NCBI GenBank assembly: GCA_014058405.1
Contig: CP047423.1
Coordinates: 2,774,501 to 2,838,500 of the forward strand
Length of the DNA stretch: 64,000 nucleotides
Reading direction: 5' to 3'
DNA from: Candidatus Nitrospira kreftii
GTDB lineage: Bacteria; Nitrospirota; Nitrospiria; Nitrospirales; Nitrospiraceae
Shown: in pieces, positions 33,701 to 40,873 of the stretch
Numbering within the stretch: the first letter of the stretch is position 1
Layout of the letters: every line of letters starts with the position of its first letter
The notes under the pieces: generated by a model
Database searches by the model: none
Told to the model about the DNA's origin: nothing
What the model saw: the letters and a program-made list of their open reading frames with translations, nothing else
Program-made: the position numbers and the translations under genes

Positions 33701-36541
33701 CCGATACATCCCTGTCAAGTTGCACGTGTAGGCATCCTCCGCTTGAGCCGCGGTCACCCACTCCAACATCCGCCTGTGCGTGAAGGCGAGCCGACCGAGA
33801 GTACGTAGAATCGCATCCGTCATGAGCCATGCCTGATGCACGAGGAGGGTGACGGTCAACGCGATCTGCCTGGCGGCCAACCGGAGGTCGCTGCCCAGCC
33901 CACGCACATGTGTACGCAGAGCCACACCGGGGCGGCGAGGATAGAGCCCGAGCACGAAGGATAACAGCGAGGGAATCGCGATGGTGGTCAGAATGAACCC
34001 GGACCAGACCCAGGCAGATTCTTCCGGCAACATCCAGCCGACAATCAGTGTCAGAAACGCCGCGGGAGCCGACAGGGTACGGCGGAGGTTGTCAAGTATC
34101 TTCCATCGGCCGATGGGGGGAATCACCACCCCGCGATGCGGCGCAGACCCGGTATGCCCTCGCCCAAACAACCAGGGCAGCAGCTGCCAATCGCCACGCG
34201 CCCATCGATGCTGCCTGGCTGCCGCCGCTTCATAGTGAGCAGGAAACGCTTCGAACAGCTCGATATCGGTCGCCAAGGCTGCGCGGGCGAACAGTCCTTC
34301 GAAAAGATCGTGACTGAGCATCGCATTGTCCGGCACCTTGTCCGCCAGCGCCGCCTGGAACGCGTCGATCTCGTAAATGCCTTTGCCCGTATAGGACCCT
34401 TCCCGAAATAAATCCTGGTACACATCAGACACGGCCGACGCATAGGGATCGATCCCGCTGGGACCAGAAAACGTCTGTTGAAAATACGAGCCCTCGCCGC
34501 TACCCGGGAGCGACGGTGTAATCCTCGGCTGCACGACTCCATACCCTTCAAGCACACGCCCGGTGTGCGAATCGAATCGGGGCCGGTTCAGAGGGTGGGC
34601 CATGGTGCCGATTAACCGGTGTGCCGCTCCACGGGGCAACCGTGTGTCGGCATCCAGTGTAATGACGAACCGAACCGACGGAATCATCTCAGGGAGCCGT
34701 CCGCCGACGGACATGAACGTCGTGCTCGTCGCACCGCGCAGCAATTGATTCAACTCATGGAGTTTGCCTCGTTTTCGTTCCCATCCCATCCATGCCTGCT
34801 CGGACTCGTTCCAGACACGCCTGCGGTGCAACAGGATAAAGCGCGATCCGCCTCCTGCCGCGGGGCCATACCGCTTGTTCAGATGCGCAATCCCCTCTAC
34901 TGCACCGGCCAGCAGCTCGGCGTCATGCGGAGCACTTTCCTTCGGGGCGTCGCTCCAATCTGAGAGTAAAGCAAAGCGTAATTCATCATCCGCATTCGCC
35001 AGATAATGCACTTCCAATCGCTCAATCAGCTCATCGATACCCTGCCGATTCATCAGCAACGTGGGGACCACCACAATCGTGCGCAATTCTTTGGGAATAC
35101 CGTTTCGCAATTCCATCCGAGGCAAAGGCCGGGGCTGAAGTATCCCCGTCACCGTACGATTGATCAGCGCCATAGCGAGGTCCGAGGCCGGCACAAGTGC
35201 CACGAGGCCAAGGGCCACAAGACCTGCGATGGTCACACCTGCTTCGGAGGCATGCCAGAGCGGTAAGGCCAGGACTATGGCCGTCACCGCTGCGAGCGAT
35301 CCCAGATAGCCCAGGGCTGAAACCTGCACATACCAACGCACAAGCCGGCGCTTCCAGGTCACCCGGTAGCCGAGATCGCGTTCAAATGCCCGACGCCCTT
35401 GGGAGATGAGGTAATAGCCTGGATCCCCATGCCGCTCGCGCTCCGGTGGCTCACTTGCATGTGGCTCAGCTCCTGCCCGCCTGGCACGGTTCACGACCTT
35501 TTCGGTTACCTCGACTTCCGACAATCCCGTACCCCGGGACAGATCCTCGATTGCATGGCGGTAGATGTCACGTGTGACGAAGTCCATCTCAGCGTAGCGG
35601 GAATCGCATCGAAGCATCTTATCGACTGTGCTGACCGCTTCGACAAATTCCGCCCAATTGAATTCAGACGTCAACCGCATGCTTAGAATGATGTTCCGGA
35701 CCGTGACGCTCATGGCCGCCTGTTGCTGATGCTCGGCATGTACCATGTCGTCGGCGGTCGTACCCTGCGCAGTCAAGCGTTCGTCGAGCCATCGCAGCAC
35801 GGGACGCACCTTCGGGTCCAGGTCACGGAGTCGTTGAACCAGCTGCACGGCGAACGCAGTGGCTAATGGTCTGTCCTCAAAACGGCGGAGCGCAGCGGCC
35901 GGAAGCTCTGCTGTCAAGGCTCCGCTCCCGAACAGGCTATCCGCCAGTTCATCGGCTTCTAACCGGGCCTTCCGGCTATGGACGATCCGCTCGGCCAGCC
36001 TTCGAAGATTCTCCACCAGCACGACACGCAACGAGATCGCCACCGCCCACAATTCACCGATCGTCAGCGGTTGTACGCATTGATACGCCGACACAAAGCG
36101 CCGGAGCATGTCGGGATCGAAACGACTGTCGGTGTGGGCGACGAATGCCCACGCCACTCCGAAGACCCGTGGATAATTCTGTAGATGGCCGGATTCCAAC
36201 TTGGGTAATTGTCTGTAATATCCAGGAGGCAAATCGTCGATGATCTCGCGAAGTTGTTCGTCGACAATATGAAAATTATCGACGAACCATTCATCAGCCG
36301 GTGTAATCGTTTTCTCATCACGAATCGTACGGGCGATAGCCTGGTACGACTCCACCAAGACCCGTCCATTCTCAAGGACTCGTGGCGTGAGTAACCGGCC
36401 TACCCGTTCATCATCGGTGACGACTTGTGCCACCGCGAGACTTGCAGCATGCTGCTCGAGCCGTTCGACGCCGAAGAGTTCGGCGCGAATCGGTTCTTCC
36501 AGTTCGGCTCGTCTGCCAACAGATGAAAACAGTGTAGTCAT
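27740..36541 (-). CDS. ndvB: Cyclic beta-1,2-glucan synthase (NdvB/Cgs type, GT84-GH94)
   Basis: This giant inner-membrane enzyme of about 2,933 residues makes osmoregulated periplasmic cyclic glucans. Layout: a soluble N-terminal part; membrane helices near 410-470; the GT84 glycosyltransferase with ITLDADTRLPRG near residue 630, GEGSYFQQTFSGPSGIDPYA near 685, LSHDLFEG near 743 and QHRWARGDWQ near 780; more helices at about 830-1000; a glycoamylase-like region; then duplicated GH94 sandwich modules and the GH94 catalytic barrel with FYQLSGAYGFRDQLQDVMAL and GTGDWNDGMNRVGQQGRGES near 2,610, which controls ring size by phosphorolysis. The ATG at 36541 (GGAAAGCC upstream) is preferred over an upstream alternative start. 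The family is usually about 2,800 residues, so this looks complete. Confidence 0.93.
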   Translation of the reverse strand: MTTLFSSVGRRAELEEPIRAELFGVERLEQHAASLAVAQVVTDDERVGRLLTPRVLENGRVLVESYQAIARTIRDEKTITPADEWFVDNFHIVDEQLREIIDDLPPGYYRQLPKLESGHLQNYPRVFGVAWAFVAHTDSRFDPDMLRRFVSAYQCVQPLTIGELWAVAISLRVVLVENLRRLAERIVHSRKARLEADELADSLFGSGALTAELPAAALRRFEDRPLATAFAVQLVQRLRDLDPKVRPVLRWLDERLTAQGTTADDMVHAEHQQQAAMSVTVRNIILSMRLTSEFNWAEFVEAVSTVDKMLRCDSRYAEMDFVTRDIYRHAIEDLSRGTGLSEVEVTEKVVNRARRAGAEPHASEPPERERHGDPGYYLISQGRRAFERDLGYRVTWKRRLVRWYVQVSALGYLGSLAAVTAIVLALPLWHASEAGVTIAGLVALGLVALVPASDLAMALINRTVTGILQPRPLPRMELRNGIPKELRTIVVVPTLLMNRQGIDELIERLEVHYLANADDELRFALLSDWSDAPKESAPHDAELLAGAVEGIAHLNKRYGPAAGGGSRFILLHRRRVWNESEQAWMGWERKRGKLHELNQLLRGATSTTFMSVGGRLPEMIPSVRFVITLDADTRLPRGAAHRLIGTMAHPLNRPRFDSHTGRVLEGYGVVQPRITPSLPGSGEGSYFQQTFSGPSGIDPYASAVSDVYQDLFREGSYTGKGIYEIDAFQAALADKVPDNAMLSHDLFEGLFARAALATDIELFEAFPAHYEAAAARQHRWARGDWQLLPWLFGRGHTGSAPHRGVVIPPIGRWKILDNLRRTLSAPAAFLTLIVGWMLPEESAWVWSGFILTTIAIPSLLSFVLGLYPRRPGVALRTHVRGLGSDLRLAARQIALTVTLLVHQAWLMTDAILRTLGRLAFTHRRMLEWVTAAQAEDAYTCNLTGMYRRMAGGVVLAVVAAGGVAGFGGYESWAAAAPFVLLWMSAPAVARWVSLPPRLTEAGPISPADARTLRLIARRTWRFFETFVCPEDHALPPDNFQEDPKPVVAHRTSPTNIGLYLLSTLVARDLGWLGTLDATERLEATLATVNRLELFRGHFYNWYDTRTLHPLDPKYVSSVDSGNLAGHLLVVGNGCRELIQQSSIEGDLFAGIDDAIQLLRNALEEMLDQRQTHTVTRKQLSQAVDVLAMALLSRPVDAAGWTTRFRRLSVLSHTVSDMAQALGQECGDAPDGELRTWAEAVRACVDSHLRDAELLLPWVRLSSKELVAMFDRPSGPVLEWATIEPFFHPIPTLAAAPERFTAALRALDRLREDALNNPSQNRVSLARIAGLADAIRHSATDVMALTRRLTAIALTAEQIVRAMDFRFLFDSTRKLLSIGYRVSDGSLDSNCYDLLASEARLASFLAIAKGDIPSSHWFHLGRALTPVDTASALISWSGSIFEYLMPALVMRFPTGSLLSRTYELIVHRQIQYGAERGVPWGVSESAYNARDLDLTYQYSSFGVPGLGLKRGLIDDIVVAPYATALAAMIDPAAATQGFMRLAEAGGKGTYGFYEALDYTRTRVPEGRDVAIVRAYMAHHQGMSLVAIANVLNDGVMRRRFHAEPMVRATELLLQERTPRDVPVTRPRAEEVAAAAQVRDLIPPFVRRFTTPHEVAPRTHLLSNGRYAVMLTTAGSGYSRWRDIAVTRWREDATRDCWGSYIFLRDIISGSVWSAGYQPSGVEADDYEVSFSEERAEIIRRDGDWSTTLEVVVSSEDDAEVRRMSVTNLGSSARDLQVTSYAELSLAPQAADVAHPAFGNLFVQTEFVPEVGALLATRRRRSDEETTVWVAQVVVVEGDTVGALQYETDRARFLGRGQHARTAVSMIDGRALSNTVGSVLDPVMSLRRTVRVPPGGTVRVVFSTIVGSARDHVLELADKYSDSRVFERAVSLAWTQAQVQLHHLGIGTDEAQLFQRLANAVLYVDASLRPSSDTLVHSTLDRASLWAHGISGDLPIVLASIDRAEDVDLIRQLLRAHEYWRMRQVSADVIILNEKPPSYEQDLQGSLEALVRGSQLRLCPDSGGVRGNIYLLRTDLLSAQDQKLMQQVARVVLLSRRGTLAEQVTRLQRRHSPSPPTRLIRRARKRLDVPLPERELELFNGLGGFADDGREYVTVLGEGLRTPRPWINVIANPSFGFLVSESGSGFTWSLNSHENQLTPWSNDPVTDPSGEALYIRDDHTQEVWSPTALPIRDDPAPYVACHGQGYTRFHHGSHGILTELLQFVPPEDSIKISRLTLQNASGRSRRLSIAAYAEWVLGSSRSDSHPYIVTEIDPETRALFARNAWGGEFGGRIAFADLAGKHTSWTGDRAEFLGRNGAFDRPLALETGGELSRKVGAGLDPCAALQLSIELEAGERAEVIWFLGQTAGREQARLLINRYRGMDVDTLLREVTRRWDDVLGVVQVHTPDRSMDIFLNRWVLYQTLACRVWGRAAFYQLSGAYGFRDQLQDVMALSVAARDVMREHLLRAAARQFVEGDVQHWWHPPSGRGVRTRISDDLLWLPYAVIQFLEVTGDMTVLDEMVPFLEGPALAEGQLESYFEPRVSQTCATLFEHCARALDRSLLVGSHGLPFMGTGDWNDGMNRVGQQGRGESIWLGWFLHTVLWEFAKVAAQRGEHVRAETWRLHVSALKAAIEREGWDGEWYRRAYFDDGTPLGSAADEECRIDSIAQSWGVISGAADPDRGARAMGAVERHLVNRPDGLIRLLTPPFDQMPRDPGYIKGYVPGIRENGGQYTHAAVWTVLAFAALGDGDKAGELFRMLNPVYRVSSRASVQRYKVEPYVLAGDVYAEPPHVGRGGWTWYSGAAGWLYRAGMEYMLGFRLRGTLLSIDPCIPRHWPGYSMRFRYHSAVYDIAVENPRHVSRGVTLTELDGRPSIGNTNIPLVFNGNHRLRIVLG

Positions 36542-36659
36542 AGGCTTTCCGACCAACTCGCAGGGCCTCAGGATGAAGCAGGGACAAAAGCACACCGCAT
36601 ACCGAACGCAACATACCAGTTCACCACAGCATGTTCATTGGTCGCCTTTGAGTGTAGAA

Positions 36660-37346
36660 CTATTGGACCGTGGTCGTTTCAAACGCTTTCACTACGAGGG
36701 TCTTCTCTTTCATCTTGTGCACCAAGCCTGCATAGGTATGGTCGCGGATAATACTGGCGAACTGTGCTTGGTAATTGCTCACAAGGCCCGCGCCATCGAT
36801 GATGACATCGTACACATGCCAATGGCCAACCTGGTCGGATAAGCGAAAATCCAGAAGGGTGTCTACCTTGTGGCCGGACAGTTTCGTTTTCACCTCAACA
36901 CAGTTCTCCTCGTGTTGTTCAGACAGGTACCGCACCTGCTCGTTGGCGTAGTTGTCAATTCGACCGGCAAATGTGTCTCGGAGTAACTGAACAAAGAGGG
37001 CAACAAACTCCTGCCGTTCGCTGTCAGTCAGGTCTATCCAGGTCCCGCCCAGGGCGCGTTTGGCCATGTCTTCATAGTTGACACGCTGCATAATGACTTG
37101 TTCAATTTTCTGACGTCGTTCCACCGAGCGGCCCGGCTGGCTCAGCTCTTCACTATTGAGGATATGGATCACCTCCTCAATGGTGCTTTGTACTGATTCT
37201 GTGGCGGTCTGCTCGGCTGAAGCCATGGTCGGCCCCGTCAGCATCATCACCCCCATTATAGTTCCCATCGCAGCCCAGGCCAGACCGAGACGCGTGTCGG
37301 AATTGATTGCACTCGTGCTAGCGGTATCATTGGATCTCTGGGTCAT
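36660..37346 (-). CDS. MlaC/Ttg2D-family periplasmic protein
   Basis: The 228-residue precursor has a hydrophobic signal (LAWAAMGTIMGVMMLTGPTM). The mature part follows the MlaC family: VEHILN-like VIHILNSEELSQPGRSVERR, YEDMAKRALGGTWIDLTDSE, RQEFVALFVQLLRDTFAGRI and the C-terminal HVYDVIIDGAGLVSNYQAQF. MlaC ferries phospholipid between outer and inner membranes. No mlaFEDB genes are adjacent, so this is an orphan copy and may instead serve in toluene-tolerance-like or hopanoid transport. It has a fair RBS (GGGAGAG). It is the first of the minus-strand stress or envelope genes from 36.6 to 46 kb. Confidence 0.85.
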   Translation of the reverse strand: MTQRSNDTASTSAINSDTRLGLAWAAMGTIMGVMMLTGPTMASAEQTATESVQSTIEEVIHILNSEELSQPGRSVERRQKIEQVIMQRVNYEDMAKRALGGTWIDLTDSERQEFVALFVQLLRDTFAGRIDNYANEQVRYLSEQHEENCVEVKTKLSGHKVDTLLDFRLSDQVGHWHVYDVIIDGAGLVSNYQAQFASIIRDHTYAGLVHKMKEKTLVVKAFETTTVQ

Positions 37347-37380
37347 AGGGTTGCTCTCCCACGTGTTCGCGTCATGCCAC

Positions 37381-37689
37381 TCAGAAGTTCGGCTTCATAT
37401 CTTTCAATGAATCACCACCTTTTCTTAACAAGTCTCCTCCTGGAGTGCCCCCACCTTGTGGGGACAGACTACTCAGTTGCTCTTTGACCTGTTTGACCGT
37501 CCCCATATTCTTTTGAAGGTCGTCGACATTCTTTTGCATGTCCACCAATGCACTCCCGAGTTGGCTCACCGACGTCGAAAGTCCAAATATCCCTTGAGCG
37601 GCAGCATAGTGCAGTGAGAGGCCTCCCAGCCCAAATCCCATAAAGAATGCCGTCATGACCATGATAGATGTCCGAAATCGCTTCTTCAT
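37381..37689 (-). CDS. Small exported protein with QLGxALxxMQxNVDxLQ motif
   Basis: The 102-residue precursor MKKRFRTSIMVMTAFFMGFG has an N-terminal hydrophobic signal or anchor. It then has a helical segment SVSQLGSALVDMQKNVDDLQ and a Gly/Pro-rich tail (SPQGGGTPGGDLL). The start at 37689 is fixed by GAGGAAAAT. The helical segment reappears almost intact in the otherwise different protein at 41729-41941, suggesting a shared interaction helix. It lies 34 bases after the MlaC-like gene in genome order, on the same strand. Function unknown. Confidence 0.6.
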   Translation of the reverse strand: MKKRFRTSIMVMTAFFMGFGLGGLSLHYAAAQGIFGLSTSVSQLGSALVDMQKNVDDLQKNMGTVKQVKEQLSSLSPQGGGTPGGDLLRKGGDSLKDMKPNF

Positions 37690-37777
37690 ATTTTCCTCTT
37701 GTGCGGTTCCAGAGTGACAACGCGGGCTCTGGACCGCGGTTAGATTCGCCACGTCCTGATGTGTGACGTCGGTTGCA

Positions 37778-38032
37778 TTAGTGCGGCCTTGTTATAATGT
37801 GATCTTTGATCATGTCGTAAGTCATTTGCGGAATAACTTGCTTTGTCACTAGCTCACCCGTCCGTTGATAGGGTCGTCCTTCCACAATCCTCTTGGCATA
37901 CGTGTCTCCGATTCCGACCAGAGTCTTAAGCTGGTTGAATGTCCCAGAATTGATGTTGATCATCGATCTATGCTCCATATTCGGAATAGACCACAGGCAC
38001 GCTCCTGAGACCGAAAGCATGCCCACTTTCAT
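37778..38032 (-). CDS. ComEA-like helix-hairpin-helix protein
   Basis: The 84-residue protein carries ININSGTFNQLKTLVGIGDT, AKRIVEGRPYQRTGELVTKQ and a closing YDMIKDHI. This is the helix-hairpin-helix pattern N-x-x-[ST]-x-x-[EQ]-L-x-x-L-x-G-I-G-x-x-x-A-x-x-I-x-x-x-R-P-[YF] of ComEA-type DNA-binding modules. No signal peptide is evident, so it is probably cytoplasmic or poorly exported. The start is uncertain: ATG 38032 has only CAGGT upstream, and internal ATGs at MEHRSM and MININSG are possible. HhH mini-proteins of this kind are frequent beside stress genes. Confidence 0.7.
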   Translation of the reverse strand: MKVGMLSVSGACLWSIPNMEHRSMININSGTFNQLKTLVGIGDTYAKRIVEGRPYQRTGELVTKQVIPQMTYDMIKDHIITRPH

Positions 38033-38151
38033 ACCTGAGAACCTGTGCAAACATCACTGTACAAGCGGGATGCCGCACCGAGGAAACGTGTGACCGCTAC
38101 GAAGATAGATCTGCCTGCTGAGGCCCACTCATCTCTGAACGCACGCTCTCA

Positions 38152-38328
38152 TTACAACTTTTTCGTTGCCGTGGGTCCCGACCAACCCATCAGGGTCAGA
38201 AGGAGCAGAACCACGAAGAGGAAGCCCAGCCCGCTGCTGGGGAGATATCCCCAGTCACCGCTATGCGGCCAGATGGGAAGTACGCCAAGAAACAACAGCC
38301 CCAGTACGATGACAAGAATTGTATTCAT
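38152..38328 (-). CDS. DUF3309 small membrane protein
   Basis: The 58-residue frame from ATG 38328 to TAA 38152 encodes MNTILVIVLGLLFLGVLPIW, PHSGDWGYLPSSGLGFLF and VVLLLLTLMGW. It matches the DUF3309 pattern: a hydrophobic helix, then L-P-x-W-P-[HY]-S-x-x-W-G-Y-x-P-S-[GS]-G-L-G, and a second helix. Members are widespread small inner-membrane proteins, often beside stress genes; the function is unknown. GGGAGACG lies upstream. It sits between the HhH and YtxH genes on the same strand. Confidence 0.8.
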   Translation of the reverse strand: MNTILVIVLGLLFLGVLPIWPHSGDWGYLPSSGLGFLFVVLLLLTLMGWSGPTATKKL

Positions 38329-38420
38329 CATAATTTACGTCTCCCTTTGTTCGTATATTCACAAGACACTCAATCATTCTGTACCCATGTACGTCATTGG
38401 CACGCATGCTTCTCACTAGA

Positions 38421-38720
38421 TCATCGATCACGCTCCCGCTGCATGGCCGTACGACCAGCCTCGACTGCTTCGGTCAGGACCGTTTGCTTGTCTTTGATGA
38501 ACTCGCGTCCCTTTTCCAATGTGTGGTCTACAACCTCGCCGGCCTTGTCGGCCAGCTCATGAACACCCTCTTCGGCTCGTCGCGCATACCCTCGCAACTG
38601 CTCCCGCGACTGACGACCGGACTGCGGTGCCAACAACAACGCTGCTGCCGCTCCCAGCAATCCGCCGGTCACAAACGCCACTCCCACCGCTCCTAATGAA
38701 CACCCTCTGTTATCTGTCAT
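38421..38720 (-). CDS. YtxH-domain stress protein
   Basis: The 99-residue protein MTDNRGCSLGAVGVAFVTGG has a glycine-rich N-terminal membrane helix, LLGAAAALLLAPQSGRQSRE (the L-x-A-P-x-S-G-x-x-x-R-E signature of YtxH), and a long charged amphipathic helix (EEGVHELADKAGEVVDHTLE) rich in A/E/K. YtxH proteins are small membrane-anchored general-stress proteins. Both ATG 38720 (AAGGAAGGATGC) and ATG 38741 (AAGGAGGATGG) have good ribosome-binding sites; the shorter one fits family N-termini. Confidence 0.8.
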   Translation of the reverse strand: MTDNRGCSLGAVGVAFVTGGLLGAAAALLLAPQSGRQSREQLRGYARRAEEGVHELADKAGEVVDHTLEKGREFIKDKQTVLTEAVEAGRTAMQRERDR

Positions 38721-38740
38721 TGCGCATCCTTCCTTTTCCA

Positions 38741-39280
38741 TTGGCCATCCTCCTTCTGCATGCATACCTTGTGTCCGGGTACTGCGATCGAGAATGTTCT
38801 CGCTTGACTGTCCCGCTCACCGTCGCAGCTGGTACTACGTTGGTCACAATGAGTGAACTCCCCCTCAGCCCCTTATCGAGGCCCCCGTAGCAAAGATCGC
38901 CAAAACACGCGCTATGGACAGGGTATTAACTCAGCGCGACCGGTTACCCCTGCTCAGCCCTTATAAGGGAGACGGACAGCCTGGAGGCCGATCTAACGAG
39001 ACAAGGACCATCTTCATGGAGATATGCCTTTGCCCAAATGTTTTGCTGTCACGGAGGGACAACAATTGCGCACCTAGCCTCCAGCATAGTGAGAAAAGCA
39101 GCGCCGGTCTGGTCAAAACAGCTCAGATATAATAAAAAATGAAGAAGCACGTAACGGCTGCAGGACCGTCAGCGTTTGAAGGTCGAAAAGGATGGCACCA
39201 GGGTTTCAAAGAGACGCTTTAGAGGTCCTCAGGCTTGGTAGGTTTTCAAAGATCCACCCCCTAACCGGTGATTACTCGCT
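38741..39280. other. Intergenic region upstream of ytxH
   Basis: About 540 bases lack a gene I can support. It contains GTCTGGTCAAAACAGCTCAG at 39108-39127 (near-copies at 27274 and 40643). Just right of it, around 39140-39185, AAGAAGCACGTAAC then AGGACCGTCAGCG recalls the right half of the 86-base repeat. A 27-codon plus-strand frame from ATG 39138 has no ribosome-binding site and is not called. Two similar tracts, CCCCTCAGCCCCTTAT and CCCTGCTCAGCCCTTAT, lie near 38860 and 38948. Confidence 0.4.
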
Positions 39281-39511
39281 TCACTTGGCTTCCATACCGG
39301 CCAATTCTTCCTCCACCATCCTCAGATAGACTCTCTCCTGTTGAAGTCTCTCAATCTGCGCTTGGATATCGGCCAATGCACAAATGATTCCCCGCAATCT
39401 GATTGTCCGTCCGGCCCACCTCCGGTGAACAGGTGGTCGACTATCTTCACCGCTCATCACACTCGGCGATACCTGACCTAAACCCGCCACATCGCTTTTA
39501 CAGAGTTCCAT
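39281..39511 (-). CDS. Small hypothetical protein with C-terminal coiled coil
   Basis: The 76-residue protein has a polar N-terminal half (MELCKSDVAGLGQVSP), a basic patch (HRRWAGRTIRLRG) and a C-terminal helix ADIQAQIERLQQERVYLRMV with heptad spacing, so a short coiled coil is likely. The ATG at 39511 is fixed by GAGGAGGGATC; the longer upstream frame has no features. It shares strand and spacing style with the zinc-ribbon gene upstream. The family is not recognised. Confidence 0.5.
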   Translation of the reverse strand: MELCKSDVAGLGQVSPSVMSGEDSRPPVHRRWAGRTIRLRGIICALADIQAQIERLQQERVYLRMVEEELAGMEAK

Positions 39512-39602
39512 CTTTGATCCCTCCTCAACGCCAGATGTATGTTCACTTCTCTCAAGGTGCATGATCTGTAGCCGCGTCCGCTCATCAGAGCAATGGCTAC
39601 TC

Positions 39603-39830
39603 TTAAGTGGCATTCCGACTGAACACGACCTCTCCCTTCCTAGCCATCCTGCTCCTGCGCGGGATTCCCCGTGCGCTCTCCAAACGGCGGAAGCGATTCG
39701 AATGAATGACGGCATCCTCGATACACCCACAATTGATGCACCGTGTGGCAGTGTACCGAGAGTCTGTTTCGATGCTCAGGTCATCGAAGGTTTCGCATAC
39801 CAGCAGCCCCCGACAGCGTTGGCAGACCAT
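39603..39830 (-). CDS. Small zinc-ribbon protein (MxCxRCxGLL type)
   Basis: The 75-residue protein MVCQRCRGLLVCETFDD ... YTATRCINCGCIEDAVI has C-x-x-C at the N-terminus and RCINCG with a further Cys about 30 residues on, forming a small zinc ribbon. The C-terminal tail is basic (RRLESARGIPRRSRMARKG). GAAGGAGGACCT fixes the ATG at 39830. It is a paralogue of the protein at 44320-44631 (shared M-x-C-x-R-C-x-G-L-L and R-C-x-x-C-G). Small zinc ribbons of this kind often bind RNA, ribosome or a partner enzyme; the role here is unknown. Confidence 0.65.
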   Translation of the reverse strand: MVCQRCRGLLVCETFDDLSIETDSRYTATRCINCGCIEDAVIHSNRFRRLESARGIPRRSRMARKGEVVFSRNAT

Positions 39831-39979
39831 AGGTCCTCCTTCTGCGCGCAATGGCGCGCACCTAAAGTACCAGGCACAACCGGTCCCGGAGCCCCACCAC
39901 CATGACTCCCGCGACGAGAGATCTGCCCGCTGCGGCATTCATCCCTGAACGGCCCGAGCGATATGGTTTCGCTTGGAGC

Positions 39980-40483
39980 TCAGGCCCTCAAGAGATCAGC
40001 CAGGGCCTCGGCATGCGCTTCTTCTTGCGCCAGAATCCGCTCCATGACCTGCCGAGTCGTTGGATCATCGGCGCCGATGGAGGCAATCATGTCGCGATAG
40101 CTGTCGATCGCAATCCGTTCGGCAATCAGATCTGCCGTGATCATCTCCTCCACAGAATCCCCTTCGACATGCTCTGCATGGTTCCGGTTCAGCAGCTGGG
40201 CAACGGGCAAATCCAACTCGCCCCCAAGCTGGACAATGCGCTCAGCCAATTGATCGGCATGCGCCTGCTCCTCTGCCACATGCTGGAGAAACTTCGTCTT
40301 CGCGCGGCGAGCACTAATCCCGGCGGTCATGAAGTAATGGCGCTTGTAGCGCAGGATGCAGATAATTTCTGCGGCCAGCGCTTCGTTCAGTAATTTGACC
40401 ACTGTCGCTGCGTGGGACTTGCACCCCGAGGTCATGGCCCCACCTTCAGTCCATGTGCGATTGGTACCATCCGCCGACTGCAT
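39980..40483 (-). CDS. Bacterioferritin-like diiron protein
   Basis: The 167-residue four-helix protein has a ferroxidase-type ligand set: LLNEALAAEIICILRYKRHY (Glu in helix 1), FLQHVAEEQAHADQLAERIV (E-x-x-H in helix 2), EMITADLIAERIAIDSYRDM (Glu in helix 3) and ERILAQEEAHAEALADLL (E-x-x-H in helix 4). It would store iron or detoxify peroxide and iron. The N-terminal 25 residues are a polar extension, and a start at the internal ATG (residue 17) is possible, though GGAAGGGGAACG supports 40483. The haem Met of bacterioferritin is not obvious, so it may be a non-haem relative. A GTCTGTTCAAAATTGCTCAG element lies about 160 bases upstream. Confidence 0.85.
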   Translation of the reverse strand: MQSADGTNRTWTEGGAMTSGCKSHAATVVKLLNEALAAEIICILRYKRHYFMTAGISARRAKTKFLQHVAEEQAHADQLAERIVQLGGELDLPVAQLLNRNHAEHVEGDSVEEMITADLIAERIAIDSYRDMIASIGADDPTTRQVMERILAQEEAHAEALADLLRA

Positions 40484-40873
40484 GACGTTCCCCTTCCGCA
40501 GACTCTCGTTCTTGTATATACACCCACCGGCAGTAGTTCCCCTTTGAATTGAGACCAGAGCTCTTGTCGGTGTCAGAATTTTAAAAAATCACTTCATACG
40601 TCTTATTCATTTTCGTAAATCATAATGGAGTAGCCAACTGCAGTCTGTTCAAAATTGCTCAGCACGGAAGGATTCAAAATGGTGTGGACACCGAATGTTA
40701 CTTAACTCGGCGCTACTAGACTTACAAAAAGAAAAGAATCAGATGGAAAGCCGGTGTGGTATCCCCGAAATATATTGTATGGTGAGCTTGTGGAACGTAC
40801 GAACGGAACGTCCTGAGATCTCACGCCCTCCGGCTTAGGGCAAACGGATTATAAAAGCTATTGGGGGACGACA
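40484..40873. other. Intergenic region between ferritin-like and Crp genes
   Basis: About 390 AT-richer bases have no credible frame. The element GTCTGTTCAAAATTGCTCAG occupies 40643-40662 and matches the copies at 27274 and 39108. It lies about 160 bases upstream of the ferritin-like start, similar to the spacing at the 26175-27089 gene. The remaining sequence probably contains the ferritin-like promoter on the minus strand. I could not identify a clean -35/-10 pair. Confidence 0.4.

Noticed and set aside
27740..36541. Many antisense frames over the glucan synthase gene
   Set aside because: The minus-strand frame is unbroken for about 2,930 codons with GT84 and GH94 motifs; the antisense frames are short and motif-free.
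39138..39221. 27-codon plus-strand frame MKKHVTAAGPS...
   Set aside because: No ribosome-binding site; it lies in a region with repeat-element similarity, and chance is likely.
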